64,000 bases of DNA from Erythrobacter colymbi (GTDB taxonomy: Bacteria > Pseudomonadota > Alphaproteobacteria > Sphingomonadales > Sphingomonadaceae). A model generated the notes under the pieces. It did not search any database, was not told where the DNA came from, and saw only the letters and a list, made by a program, of their open reading frames with translations. Where the stretch lies: contig NZ_MUYK01000001.1 of the NCBI RefSeq assembly GCF_002155685.1, positions 124,001 through 188,000 of the forward strand, read 5' to 3'. Shown here one piece after another: positions 25,268 to 33,255 of this stretch. Position 1 is the stretch's first letter, and every line of letters starts with the position of its first letter. The translations under genes and the position numbers were made by a program.

Positions 25268-25386
25268 GCTTCCGAGCGCATCACGACATAGGGAAACACC
25301 GAGACATCGGGGCCAAACGTGATGCGGCCGTAGAACAGGGCGGTGGGGTGAATGAAGGCGGCCTGTGCGGTGTCGATCGCGCTGAT
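24930..25386 (-). pseudogene. Gamma-carbonic-anhydrase-like hexapeptide protein, disrupted
   Basis: The minus strand encodes a left-handed beta-helix protein: FGPDVSVFPYVVMRSE, IRIGARTNIQDFVMIHFGN, VGEDCSITHRVTLP, then GCTIGDRCLIGIGSTIMDGAVIGDN and IVAEHSLVRAG. The frame is broken by a one-base loss near 25149. It also carries a TGA in place of a conserved Cys codon at 25072-25070. No start codon remains, because a TAG lies two codons upstream of the first recognisable residue. The C-terminus fades where it meets the convergent dipeptidase gene. Three independent lesions make this a clear pseudogene. Confidence 0.8.
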
Positions 25387-25405
25387 TGGCTAGTGATACC
25401 CGTTG

Positions 25406-26005
25406 TCAGTCTTTCGGCCGGACCATAGTCCAGAAGCGCGGGCCGCTGGGCACCTGCCAGTCGTCGACGATGGCAAAGCCGAGCCTTTGGTAGATGGCGA
25501 CATTGCTCGCCTTGGCGGTCTCGAGGCAGGTGTCGACCCCGAGCCTGTTCGCTTCGGCAATCCCGGCGCGGATCGCCCGGCCGCCCCAGCCCTTGCCCTG
25601 CGCCTCGGGGCGCACGGCGGCATAGCGCAAGTAAAGGTGATCCTCACCCGCCGGGACATGGCGGGCGAGATGCTTGCCAACCTTGTCCGCGCGGCCCAGC
25701 GCCGTGCCGAAGATCCGCACCAGCCGCCACAATTCGGCCGGGGTCAGCGGATCATGGTGATGCACTTTGCCCGGCAGGCGCCACAGCGTCACCGCCTCGC
25801 GCTGCGGCGCGGCGAGGATCATGCCGTGGCGCAGATGATCGGCGAAAAGCCAGTCGAAGAGGCGCGGCAGGCGCCGACTGCGCGTGGCCGGATCGGGAAT
25901 GATCCATGCCAGCGCGGGATCGTCCTGAAATGCCAATGCCAGCGTTTCGACAGCGCGGGCGCGCATCCCGGTTGCGCCGTCGATGATGGTGCTGGTCTCG
26001 CTCAT
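25406..26005 (-). CDS. GNAT-family N-acetyltransferase
   Basis: The protein has 199 residues. The acetyl-CoA site appears as YAAVRPEAQGKGWGGRAIRAGI (conserved R/QxxGxG pattern), followed by CLETAKASNVAIYQRLGFAIVDDW, the usual strand-helix end of the fold. The substrate is unknown. Its ATG overlaps the stop of the HD-domain gene upstream (ATGA), so the two are translated from one message. The gene stops 13 bp from the carbonic-anhydrase pseudogene region. Confidence 0.88.
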   Translation of the reverse strand: MSETSTIIDGATGMRARAVETLALAFQDDPALAWIIPDPATRSRRLPRLFDWLFADHLRHGMILAAPQREAVTLWRLPGKVHHHDPLTPAELWRLVRIFGTALGRADKVGKHLARHVPAGEDHLYLRYAAVRPEAQGKGWGGRAIRAGIAEANRLGVDTCLETAKASNVAIYQRLGFAIVDDWQVPSGPRFWTMVRPKD

Positions 26006-26772
26006 GAGGGAAACGGCGCCTGTCTGACGGCAAGGCCGAACCCGGCCCGCAGGGCGAAGGCAAAGCGCCCGCCGGGGACGGCTCGCGCTTCCTTCCCGAG
26101 ACGGCGGATCAACTCGGCCTTGAAGGCCCCGCGCGGGTGCTGGCGCAGCACGCCGGCAACGAAGTCCTTGGGCAGATGGGCGAGTCTGAGGCCGGTCAGA
26201 TCGACCATGGCGCCATACTGGGTATAGGCGCCCAGCACTCCGTCGCGTGCTGGCGTGACGCCGATGGTGGTGTGCACGATCAGCGCATCGGCCAGATGAT
26301 CGCCCACCGCTGCGGGCGCATGCGCATCGCAGGCGCACTGGCGCGCGGCAGCGGCGCTGCGCCAGGTGAAGTCCTCTCCCGCGACATCCTTCATCAGGCC
26401 GACATCATGCAGCAGTCCGCATATGTGGAGCAACTCCGGATCGGGCCTGTGCCCGTCTATATGCGCCAGCGCCCGGGCAAATGTCGCCGAGCGGTAGCCG
26501 TGGGCCAGCAGCGCCGGGCTCTGCGCGAGCGCGGCTTCCTCGGCCAGCTGCACCAGTTTGCTGTCGGGCACCGGCGGCAGGTCCTCGACGCGGCCGGGGC
26601 GCTGGAAGAAGGGAAACATCCGTTGCCACAGGTTCTGGACCTGCTGGCGCGAGGCAACTGCCAGGCCGCGCGCGCATTCGCTTCCGTTCATCACCCCGCC
26701 GCTGCGGGCGAGCCAGCCGGGGCCGCCGAAGCGATCGGGTTCGGGGAGGGGGGGAAACGGGCGCTGTGTCAC
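26002..26772 (-). CDS. HD-domain protein
   Basis: The protein has 256 residues from a GTG at 26772 with AGGA upstream; an ATG at 26691 is the alternative. It contains the HD phosphohydrolase signature: HGYRSATFARALAHIDG, then LLHICGLLHDVGL with the His-Asp pair, and later a conserved HTTIGVTP. HD proteins hydrolyse phosphate esters or related substrates with a metal. This one resembles the small single-domain types, and its substrate is unknown. It is divergent from the HxlR regulator, which may control it, and coupled to the GNAT gene. Confidence 0.8.
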   Translation of the reverse strand: MTQRPFPPLPEPDRFGGPGWLARSGGVMNGSECARGLAVASRQQVQNLWQRMFPFFQRPGRVEDLPPVPDSKLVQLAEEAALAQSPALLAHGYRSATFARALAHIDGHRPDPELLHICGLLHDVGLMKDVAGEDFTWRSAAAARQCACDAHAPAAVGDHLADALIVHTTIGVTPARDGVLGAYTQYGAMVDLTGLRLAHLPKDFVAGVLRQHPRGAFKAELIRRLGKEARAVPGGRFAFALRAGFGLAVRQAPFPS

Positions 26773-26824
26773 GAATCTAAGTCCTGATTTGGAACCTAGC
26801 TTGGGATGCGTTATCTGGGTTCGT

Positions 26825-27340
26825 ATGTCAAACTCAGGCTTGCCCGACCCGGTCGTCCGCGCCGCCCCGATCCCGCGCGACCGCTGCGGCATGGCGCTCG
26901 CCTGCGAGATGCTCGGCGACCGCTGGACGATGCTGGTGATCCGCGAGGCGTTCTACGGCGTCACGCGGTTCGACGATCTGCGCACCGATCTCGGCGCACC
27001 GCGCGGCATCCTGAGCGCGCGGCTGAAGGCGCTTGTCGCGGCGGGCGTGCTCGAGCGGCATCCCTATCGCGAAGGCAAGGCGCGGGTGCGCCACGAATAC
27101 CGGCTCACCCGGCGCGGGCAGGAGCTCGCCCTGCCGCTGATAGCGCTGATGGAGTGGGGCGACCGGCATTTGCAGGACGCACCTTCGCCCTTGCAGATTT
27201 ACAGCAAGGCAAGCGGCGCGCCCTTGCGGGTGGCACTGGTGACGCCCGAAGGGCAAGCGGTGCCGCGCGAGGATGTGACCTACGCCGTGGCGGAAGACAC
27301 CATCATTTCGGCTAAAGCGCCTCTTCCGCGCTTGGCTTGA
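26825..27340 (+). CDS. HxlR-family transcriptional regulator
   Basis: The protein has 171 residues. The HxlR winged-helix is plain: CGMALACEMLGDRWTMLVIREAFYGVTRFDDL, then LGAPRGILSARLKALVAAGVLERHPY and HEYRLTRRGQELALPLIALMEWG. The Cys near the N-terminus (CGMALACEML) is often the redox or electrophile sensor in this family. The ATG at 26825 lies 52 bp from the divergent HD-domain gene, so the shared gap must contain its operator. The C-terminal 50 residues are an unassigned extension. Confidence 0.9.
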   Translation: MSNSGLPDPVVRAAPIPRDRCGMALACEMLGDRWTMLVIREAFYGVTRFDDLRTDLGAPRGILSARLKALVAAGVLERHPYREGKARVRHEYRLTRRGQELALPLIALMEWGDRHLQDAPSPLQIYSKASGAPLRVALVTPEGQAVPREDVTYAVAEDTIISAKAPLPRLA

Positions 27341-27617
27341 TCAAGCAGGTCATGGTCTGCCTCTCCGCGGCAAGGACAAGTCGCCCTGGCGTGCCGCTAG
27401 ACCGGTGTCAGATATTGTGGATGAACCTGTCGTTCGACCGGCCTAAGTGGAATGTAAGGTAAGTCCCAAATACGTTCCTCACGGCCGGCTCACCGGCTGC
27501 CCAGTCCCCGCTCGACCGAAAGATTATGGGCTGCGCCTTGGATAAGGCCGCACAGCGAACCTTGATCCGCAATCTTTTGGCGCGGGCGCTCCGGCGCCCT
27601 CGACTGCGCGCGCGCGG

Positions 27618-28289
27618 TCAGTCCGGCCGGCGGGGCGCGGATCGTTCCGCCAGTGCCTGACGCGAGAGCGCGCTGAGCCGGGCAGAGCTCGCCGCAGGGC
27701 CGGACAGGGCGGCGACCAGCTCGACCTCGCGCTTGCTGCCGCGCAGATAGTTGATCGTGACCCGGCGGACGTAATGGCCAAGCTCGGGCGCATAGTCCCA
27801 TTCGCGGCGCTCGATCAGGCGCATGGTGGTGGACGAGTAGCGGTCACACACCACCGGAATCGCCTCGAAAATGCCCGCCTTGACGGTGAAGCTGCGCAGC
27901 TTGCCGGATTTGCACACCCACAGGGCGACCGAACGCTTGAGCGAAGCCTCGGGGCTGGTGCGCGTTTCGCTCACCACGCGGAAGCGCACCGAGCGCGGGC
28001 GGGCCATCGGCCAGAGAGCGTCGGGATTGCCATGCACCTCGCGGCTGCCAGTGCCCCTGCCGCTGCGCCATGACAGCACGGGCACGATGAAATTGCGGCT
28101 GCGGGTGTAGGTCGGGCCGGACAGACCGGCCCAGATGACAGTATCCCCGCTACTGCTGATAACGCGTTCGACCCGTCCGTCGGAAAAGACGTAGGCATCG
28201 CCGCCCTCGTAATCCGGCAGAGCGATGGGGGCGGGGCCGGAGGGGAGCGCTGTTGCCGCTGCCGCTCCTGCCAGCAACAGGCCCAGCAT
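27618..28289 (-). CDS. Exported hypothetical protein coupled to subtilase gene
   Basis: The protein has 223 residues with an N-terminal hydrophobic signal (MLGLLLAGAAAATA). Its ATG overlaps the stop of the upstream S8 peptidase (TGATG), so it is translationally coupled. The body is basic and beta-rich with two Cys (ALWVCKSGK and VVCDRYS). It ends in a Ser/Ala/Arg-rich tail. I do not recognise the family. Its constant partnership with the peptidase would be the first thing to compare in related genomes. The 277 bp between it and the HxlR gene hold no visible gene. Confidence 0.75.
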   Translation of the reverse strand: MLGLLLAGAAAATALPSGPAPIALPDYEGGDAYVFSDGRVERVISSSGDTVIWAGLSGPTYTRSRNFIVPVLSWRSGRGTGSREVHGNPDALWPMARPRSVRFRVVSETRTSPEASLKRSVALWVCKSGKLRSFTVKAGIFEAIPVVCDRYSSTTMRLIERREWDYAPELGHYVRRVTINYLRGSKREVELVAALSGPAASSARLSALSRQALAERSAPRRPD

Positions 28290-29779
28290 CAGGGTTGCTC
28301 TCCGATCAGCCCCACACCGTAGATCGGATCGCGTCCGCGCGCGCCGAGATCGCGGGCCTCGCCTTCGAGCGCCTGCACCGCGCGGCGCGAGGCGGCGGCA
28401 TCGGGCGTGCGCAGCCGGGCGGCGAGCCTTGCGGCGACGATCGGCGAGGCAAAGGAGGTGCCGGTGGCATCGCGCAGCGCGCCCTTGTCGTCGATCGCCG
28501 CGACCGCGACGCCGCGCGCCGCAAAATCGACGTATCCGCCGCGATTGGCATAGCGGTAGACCCGGTCCTGGGCATCGACCGCGGTTACGCCGACCACGCC
28601 GTCATAGGCGCCGGGGAACACCGGCGGCGCTGCGGGGCCATCATTGCCGGCGGCCGCGACGATGATGTGGCCTTGCCCGGCGATCCGCGCGATCGCCTTG
28701 GCGACGGCGGGGTTGCGCGGGCCGGACAGGCTGATGTTGATCACCGGCACCTTGCGCGCCGCCAGCCAGTCGAGCGCCTTGATCAGGGCGAAGCTCGATC
28801 CGGCCGTCTCGCGCGGGCCGCTGAAGATGTCGGCAACATAGATGCGGGTGGCACGGGCCGGGTTGCCCTTGGTGCCCGACACCAGATAGGCGACCGCCGT
28901 GCCGTGCAGCCGGGCTTCGGTCTGCTTGCCGTTGAAGGCCTCCTGCGTCAGCTGGACATGGCTGAAATTGGCAAGGTCGGCGGCGACGCCGGTGTCGATC
29001 AGCCCGATCTCGCAGCCGCAGGCCGCTCGCGATGGCGCTGTCTTTGCGCGCGCCTGGCGGGTGCGGGTGGCCGCGCTGTCGAACAGGTGGTTGAGGCCGA
29101 TGCTGTCCGGATCGCCGAGCGCATCGAGCGCATCACGGGCGGCCTCGCCGGTCAGTTGCGGCGGGCCGCGCAGCAGCAGCAGCGTGCCCTCGACCGAGGC
29201 CAGCTGCTCGCGGGCGACGACCTCGAAGCCCTGCCCTTCGAGCAAGGCGAGATCGTCGTCGCTCAGATCGAGCGCAACGAATTCGCCGCGGCGGTAGCGG
29301 AAGCCCTCGTCGTCGGTATCGATATGGTCGCGCAGGTCCAGCTCGGCCCGGGTGGCGGCGCTTTCCGCGCCGGGCAGGTCCCAGCGACCGAGATCGTCTC
29401 CGCTGTCGTCGCTCCCGTCGTCGTCCTTGCCGTCATCGCTGTTGTCGTCATCGTCGCTGTCGTCGCTGCGGTCTTCGGCGTTGCCCTTGCCGGAATTGTC
29501 GACCTTGTCGGCATCATCGTCGTCCGACTTGCCCGATCCCGAATTGTCGTCGTCCGATACGTCGTCGTCGCCGCTGCCATGACCGGAACTTCCGCTTCCG
29601 CCGCCATCGTCCGAGCTGCCGGAGCCGGAGTTGTCGTCGGACCCGCCACTGCCATCGTCGGAACCGCCATCGTCGCTGCCGCCGTCGTCGCTGCCCCCGC
29701 CGTCGTCCGGATCGCCCGCATCCGCATCGCCGCCAGCTTCAGGATCGGCCCCGGAATCCGCGTCGTCCGGGTCGGTCAC
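28289..29779 (-). CDS. S8 (subtilisin-like) serine peptidase with acidic low-complexity N-terminus; start uncertain
   Basis: The subtilase triad is complete: GLIDTGVAAD (Asp), RLHGTAVAYLVSG (His) and GTSFASPIVAARLA (Ser), with the oxyanion Asn in VAAAGNDG. The catalytic part is about 270 residues at the C-terminus. In front lies a region containing SDDDLALLEGQGFEVVAREQL and, before that, some 130 residues almost wholly Asp, Ser and Gly. No signal peptide or good start codon can be found. The GTG at 29779 is only the best in-frame candidate, and the open frame continues further into DNA that codes on the other strand. The 5' end is probably rearranged. Confidence 0.75.
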   Translation of the reverse strand: MTDPDDADSGADPEAGGDADAGDPDDGGGSDDGGSDDGGSDDGSGGSDDNSGSGSSDDGGGSGSSGHGSGDDDVSDDDNSGSGKSDDDDADKVDNSGKGNAEDRSDDSDDDDNSDDGKDDDGSDDSGDDLGRWDLPGAESAATRAELDLRDHIDTDDEGFRYRRGEFVALDLSDDDLALLEGQGFEVVAREQLASVEGTLLLLRGPPQLTGEAARDALDALGDPDSIGLNHLFDSAATRTRQARAKTAPSRAACGCEIGLIDTGVAADLANFSHVQLTQEAFNGKQTEARLHGTAVAYLVSGTKGNPARATRIYVADIFSGPRETAGSSFALIKALDWLAARKVPVINISLSGPRNPAVAKAIARIAGQGHIIVAAAGNDGPAAPPVFPGAYDGVVGVTAVDAQDRVYRYANRGGYVDFAARGVAVAAIDDKGALRDATGTSFASPIVAARLAARLRTPDAAASRRAVQALEGEARDLGARGRDPIYGVGLIGEQP

Positions 29780-29830
29780 ATCGCCGTCCGAATCCGGATC
29801 GACGGCATCGTCATCGCTGCCGCCGCCGCC
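29390..29830 (-). repeat. Asp/Ser/Gly-coding low-complexity tract
   Basis: About 440 bp of near-repetitive GAC, GAT, TCG, GGC and TCC codons encode runs such as SDDGGSDDGG and NSGSGSSDDGG. On the opposite strand the same DNA would encode Val/Ala/Ile-rich nonsense. Such tracts mutate by slippage and recombine easily. It lies between the subtilase domain and the anti-sigma remnant. Confidence 0.7.
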
Positions 29831-29848
29831 AGCCTCGCGCTCGGCGTG

Positions 29849-30271
29849 ATGATCGGCGGGCCGCTGCTGGGCGGGCGTGAAGGCGGGGCGGGCGGCGATC
29901 CGGGCGCGCTGCTGCTCGCCAATGCGGAGATCTCGGCCATGCTCGATGCCGCACCCAGCGGCCAGAGGCAGGACCTCGCTGCTCTGGGCGAGGGCGAAGT
30001 GGTGCTGACCTTCCGCAACGGCGCGGGCGCCCTGTGTCGCCAGTTCACCATCACCGCGCCCGGCGGCGGCGCCACCAGCGATGCGCTGGCCTGCGCGGCC
30101 AAGGGCGGTGACTGGCAGGTCGAGGCCTATGGCCGCCGCGCGGCGCCTGTTGGCGAGATGAAGCTCGCTGGCGGGGATGCGGCGGTGGGCGTGGTGGCTG
30201 CGGTCGACGAACAGATCGCAGGCGACCCGCTGATCGGGCCCGAGGAGCTGGCCGAACTCAAGCGGAAATAG
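29849..30271 (+). pseudogene. Anti-sigma-factor-like C-terminal remnant
   Basis: The plus strand codes for a protein end resembling membrane anti-sigma factors: a short hydrophobic segment (AAAAASLALGVMIGG, beginning before the ATG), then NAEISAMLDAAPSGQ, GEVVLTFRNGAGALCRQF and a terminal IGPEELAELKRK. The cytoplasmic sigma-binding half that should precede the membrane helix is absent, because upstream DNA is the acidic tract of the subtilase on the other strand. No sigma factor gene is nearby. It is followed at once by a strong terminator. It could be a small independent protein, but truncation is more likely. Confidence 0.5.
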
Positions 30272-30299
30272 GCAGGGCCGGGCGACCCCCGGCCTTGCC
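30271..30299. terminator. Convergent 12-bp-stem hairpin
   Basis: GGCAGGGCCGGG (30271-30282) pairs with CCCGGCCTTGCC (30288-30299), including one G-T pair, around a 5-nt loop. It lies between the plus-strand anti-sigma remnant and the minus-strand porin gene and can serve both. Confidence 0.65.
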
Positions 30300-30300
30300 T

Positions 30301-31371
30301 TCAGATGATGAAGGCGATCTCCATCACCGCGGCAACGCCCTTGTTCACGCCGACGAGCAGCTGCTCCTCGCGGAACCGGACGATGTCGGCGCGCAGCTGG
30401 ATATTGGGGTGGAGCTGGTAGAAGCCGCCCGCGCCGAACAGCCGGTTGTCGCGATCCGAAGCCTTGGTGTAGGCCGCGCTCGCTGCCAGACCCCACTCCG
30501 GCGTTACCCAGCCGACCCCGCCGTTGACTTCCCACTGGTCGAACCCGCGATCGAGCCGGTTGGAATCGCCGCGGTCGACATAAGCCCCGCCGATCCGGAA
30601 CGGCCCCCGCCGCGCCTCGGCCCCGAGGCTCCAGCTGTTGAGGTCGGCGCGGGTGGTGAGCGGATCGGCGTCGCCCGTGGCATAGCCCGCGCTCGCCCCC
30701 AGGATCCAGTCGCCCACCGGCTGCTGGTATTGCAGCCCGAATTCGAAGGCGTTGTCGAGCGCGATCCGCTCGCGCGAGTTCACGGCAGCGGAATTGCGGC
30801 GCACCTTGGGCGACCATGACACACCGCCGCGCAGGCCTCCCACCGGCGGCGAGAGGTAGATCACCTTGAAGGCATCCTGCGTATCGAGCGCGCGCAGAAG
30901 CGCCTGGCTTCCGGCATAGCGCGAGAACTCGCCGCGCACCTGCCCGAGCGCCACCAGCGGCGCGGCAAAGGCGAGCGCGTCGGCCGGGCCATCCTGCAGG
31001 CCGACCTCGATCCGGCCATAATCGGTGGCGGCAAAGCCGTAGATCTCGCCCGCCTCGAGCACTTCGGAGGCACGGCGGCGGCTGTTCTGTTCGACGTTGA
31101 AGCCGATCAGTACACCGCCGGGCGAGGTCCATTCGGCATTGAGCCGTGCGAAGAGATCGATCTTGGCGTCGGGGGAATCCGTGGCGGCATCGCGGTCCTC
31201 GAACACCGCCCCCTGCGCCGCCGCGCCCGCGGTCAGGCGGATGTCGAAACCCTGCCACTGCACCTCGAGCGGCCCGAGCCCCTCGTCGGCCCGCACAGGC
31301 GTGCCCCCGATCAGTATCGTCCCTGCCAGCAAGCCGCAGGCAAGCCTGCGCAAGTCCCCAAATTTCGGCAT
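30301..31371 (-). CDS. General porin-like outer-membrane protein
   Basis: The protein has 356 residues from the ATG at 31371 (AGCAGGAT just upstream). A signal peptide (MPKFGDLRRL to PVRA, about residue 28) is followed by a beta-barrel rich in alternating strands, and the last residues are EIAFII. Recognisable porin segments include AKIDLFARLNAEWTSPGGVLIGFNVEQ, YGRIEVGLQDG, GGLRGGVSWSPK and the terminal barrel strands. It forms a passive outer-membrane channel. It is separated from the three-gene operon downstream of it in coordinates by only 52 bp, but the order suggests a separate transcript reading towards the subtilase. Confidence 0.85.
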   Translation of the reverse strand: MPKFGDLRRLACGLLAGTILIGGTPVRADEGLGPLEVQWQGFDIRLTAGAAAQGAVFEDRDAATDSPDAKIDLFARLNAEWTSPGGVLIGFNVEQNSRRRASEVLEAGEIYGFAATDYGRIEVGLQDGPADALAFAAPLVALGQVRGEFSRYAGSQALLRALDTQDAFKVIYLSPPVGGLRGGVSWSPKVRRNSAAVNSRERIALDNAFEFGLQYQQPVGDWILGASAGYATGDADPLTTRADLNSWSLGAEARRGPFRIGGAYVDRGDSNRLDRGFDQWEVNGGVGWVTPEWGLAASAAYTKASDRDNRLFGAGGFYQLHPNIQLRADIVRFREEQLLVGVNKGVAAVMEIAFII

Positions 31372-31423
31372 ATCCTGCTCTTTTCTTATGGCCCCTCGGG
31401 GCAAGGCTAATTGAAATCGTTTG

Positions 31424-32218
31424 CTACAGCAACGCCTGCGCGGCGATCCTCAGCAGCCCGCCTTCGGTCACGCATTGATGGAAATCATGGCTCATGCCCG
31501 GCAGCGTCAGCAGCGTGGGGGCGCTGTCCTTGCCCTGCTCTTGCGCATAGCTGCGCAGCGCGCGGGTGTAGCAGCGTGCGCGGCGCAGGCGGTTGCGGCC
31601 CTGGCGCAGGTTGATGATCTCGTCCTGCCGCACCGAGGCGTCGACCCGCGTATCCCGGTTGCCGACGATCACCGTGGTCGGGATGTCGAGGAACTCCGGC
31701 CCGACAATGGCTCCGCCCTTCCCGTCGCCAATGCCGTGCGGATAGGCGATGTCGGTGTGCGGCATGCAATACCACCCGGCCGAGACGACGCACAGGCGCC
31801 GCACCCGGTGGGGGTGAAACATGGCGAAGCGGTGCGCCATCTGCGCCCCGCCTGAAAAGCCGAACAGCGCAAAGCGATCGGCCGCGATGCCGTACTCGGT
31901 GGCAAGGTCGTCCAGCAAGCTGAGGAGAGCGTCATCGGCCCGCACCTGTCCGCTCTTGCGCGCCAGCAATTGCTGATACTGGCCGAAGGCCTCGCGGGTG
32001 AACAGCGGGGCAATGATCGTCGTTCCGGCAAAGGCGGGGTCCAGCGCAAAGCGCATCGCGATCTCGGCCGCATTGCGACTGATCCCGTGCACCGCGACAA
32101 GGACCGGCTGGCCGGGTCTGACGTTGGCGATGTAGCAATCGGGCATCGCTGCGTGGCTGGCGGGGCGGAAGCGTGGCTGGGAAGCGGGCGCGAGGAGGTC
32201 GGGTTTCAGGAAGGGCAT
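31424..32218 (-). CDS. Alpha/beta hydrolase of depolymerase/esterase type
   Basis: The protein has 264 residues. Motifs: VLVAVHGISRNAAEI near the oxyanion hole, ALFGFSGGAQMAHRFA with the nucleophile Ser, VIVGNRDTRVD (Asp) and LPGMSHDFHQC (His). The pattern is close to polyhydroxybutyrate-depolymerase-like and related esterases. There is no signal peptide, so it probably acts in the cytoplasm. Its ATG overlaps the stop of the ABC-type membrane gene (TGATG), placing it third in a coupled operon. The natural substrate may be the molecule handled by the transporter-like partner. Confidence 0.82.
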   Translation of the reverse strand: MPFLKPDLLAPASQPRFRPASHAAMPDCYIANVRPGQPVLVAVHGISRNAAEIAMRFALDPAFAGTTIIAPLFTREAFGQYQQLLARKSGQVRADDALLSLLDDLATEYGIAADRFALFGFSGGAQMAHRFAMFHPHRVRRLCVVSAGWYCMPHTDIAYPHGIGDGKGGAIVGPEFLDIPTTVIVGNRDTRVDASVRQDEIINLRQGRNRLRRARCYTRALRSYAQEQGKDSAPTLLTLPGMSHDFHQCVTEGGLLRIAAQALL

Positions 32219-33255
32219 CACGACACACGCTCCTGCGTCAAAGGGGTTGATGGCGGCGCAAGCGCGGCGCGGGGCGAGGCGGGGGATTCGAGCTCGCGCA
32301 CCCGCGCCGTGCGGCTGCCCGCCGGCCGCGAGCGGCGCGAACGTTTGCGGGGCGGGGCGCTGGCGATCAGACCGGCGAGCCGGTCGAGCGCGATCTGCCC
32401 TCCGATCCGGGCGTGGAGCGCGCGCACGCTTTCGAGCAGCCGGGCCGCGATGAAGCCGATCACGGTGAGGTGCCCGGCGATCCCGGCATGGCCGCCTCGC
32501 CCCCCGGCCTGCCATGCCAGCACGAGCGCCGCAGCAAGCCCGGCCAGCGTCGCGATCGCCTCCATTGCGCCGATCGCGGCGGCACGCGTCACCGCGGCGC
32601 GCGCCAGCGTGGCCGAAAGGCTCGCCAGCTTGCGGGTGCCATTGCCCTTGCGCGGCGCGGCGCCCTCGAGATCGGCGCGCACCCGCCGCACCATGAAGCG
32701 GTTGAGCCGCCCCCGCTCGCGGCGTTGAGCGACAATCGCGCGGGACAGCGGCAAGGTCAGCAGCAGGATGATCGCCGTGCCGAGCAGCAGCGGGACAAGG
32801 CCGATGCGCAGCTGCGGCATCGTCAGGGCGACCCACATGCCGGCCGCGCCTGCCGCCGTCGCGCTGGTCCACAGCCGCACCGAACCCCGCAGGGCGTAAT
32901 TGCGCAGCGACGCCATGTCGTTGATCAGCCCGGTGAGCCAGCGCGCACCGCCCTCCTCCGGCGTCGCGCCGCGCCAGCGCACCACGGCCGAATAAAGCGC
33001 GGCGCGGCAATCGGCGACATAGCCCTGCGCGAAGCTTTCGCCGACCCAGCGCTGGAGCAGCAGCGCGGCGGCTGCGGCTCCGGCGATGCCCGCGCCCGCC
33101 GCCAGGGCCGAGGGCGCAGGGGAAGGGATGGAGAGCAGCTGGTCGAGCCTTGCTGCAAACAGCACCACCAGCAGCGCCTCGCCGATGGCCAGCGCCACCA
33201 GCACTGCGGCAAGGCTGCGCCGCCGCCCGGCCAGAAGCCTCGGGGCAGACGTCAC
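32218..33255 (-). CDS. ABC exporter transmembrane domain without ATPase domain
   Basis: The protein has 345 residues from a GTG at 33255 that overlaps the preceding stop (GTGA). About six membrane segments and the connecting helices match a type-I ABC exporter membrane domain, for example the segments around GARWLTGLINDMASLRNYALRGS and the final HLTVIGFIAARLLESVRALHARIGGQ. In normal exporters this is followed by a linker and a nucleotide-binding domain. Here the chain ends in a basic Arg/Pro/Ser tail with no Walker or LSGGQ motif. The partner ATPase is not adjacent, unless the unusual P-loop protein upstream substitutes for it. Confidence 0.75.
   Translation of the reverse strand: MTSAPRLLAGRRRSLAAVLVALAIGEALLVVLFAARLDQLLSIPSPAPSALAAGAGIAGAAAAALLLQRWVGESFAQGYVADCRAALYSAVVRWRGATPEEGGARWLTGLINDMASLRNYALRGSVRLWTSATAAGAAGMWVALTMPQLRIGLVPLLLGTAIILLLTLPLSRAIVAQRRERGRLNRFMVRRVRADLEGAAPRKGNGTRKLASLSATLARAAVTRAAAIGAMEAIATLAGLAAALVLAWQAGGRGGHAGIAGHLTVIGFIAARLLESVRALHARIGGQIALDRLAGLIASAPPRKRSRRSRPAGSRTARVRELESPASPRAALAPPSTPLTQERVS

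Noticed and set aside
30300..31258. N-terminal extension of the subtilase frame up to 31258
   Set aside because: That stretch is an alternative frame of the porin gene on the same strand, which has a signal peptide and barrel sequence in its own frame.
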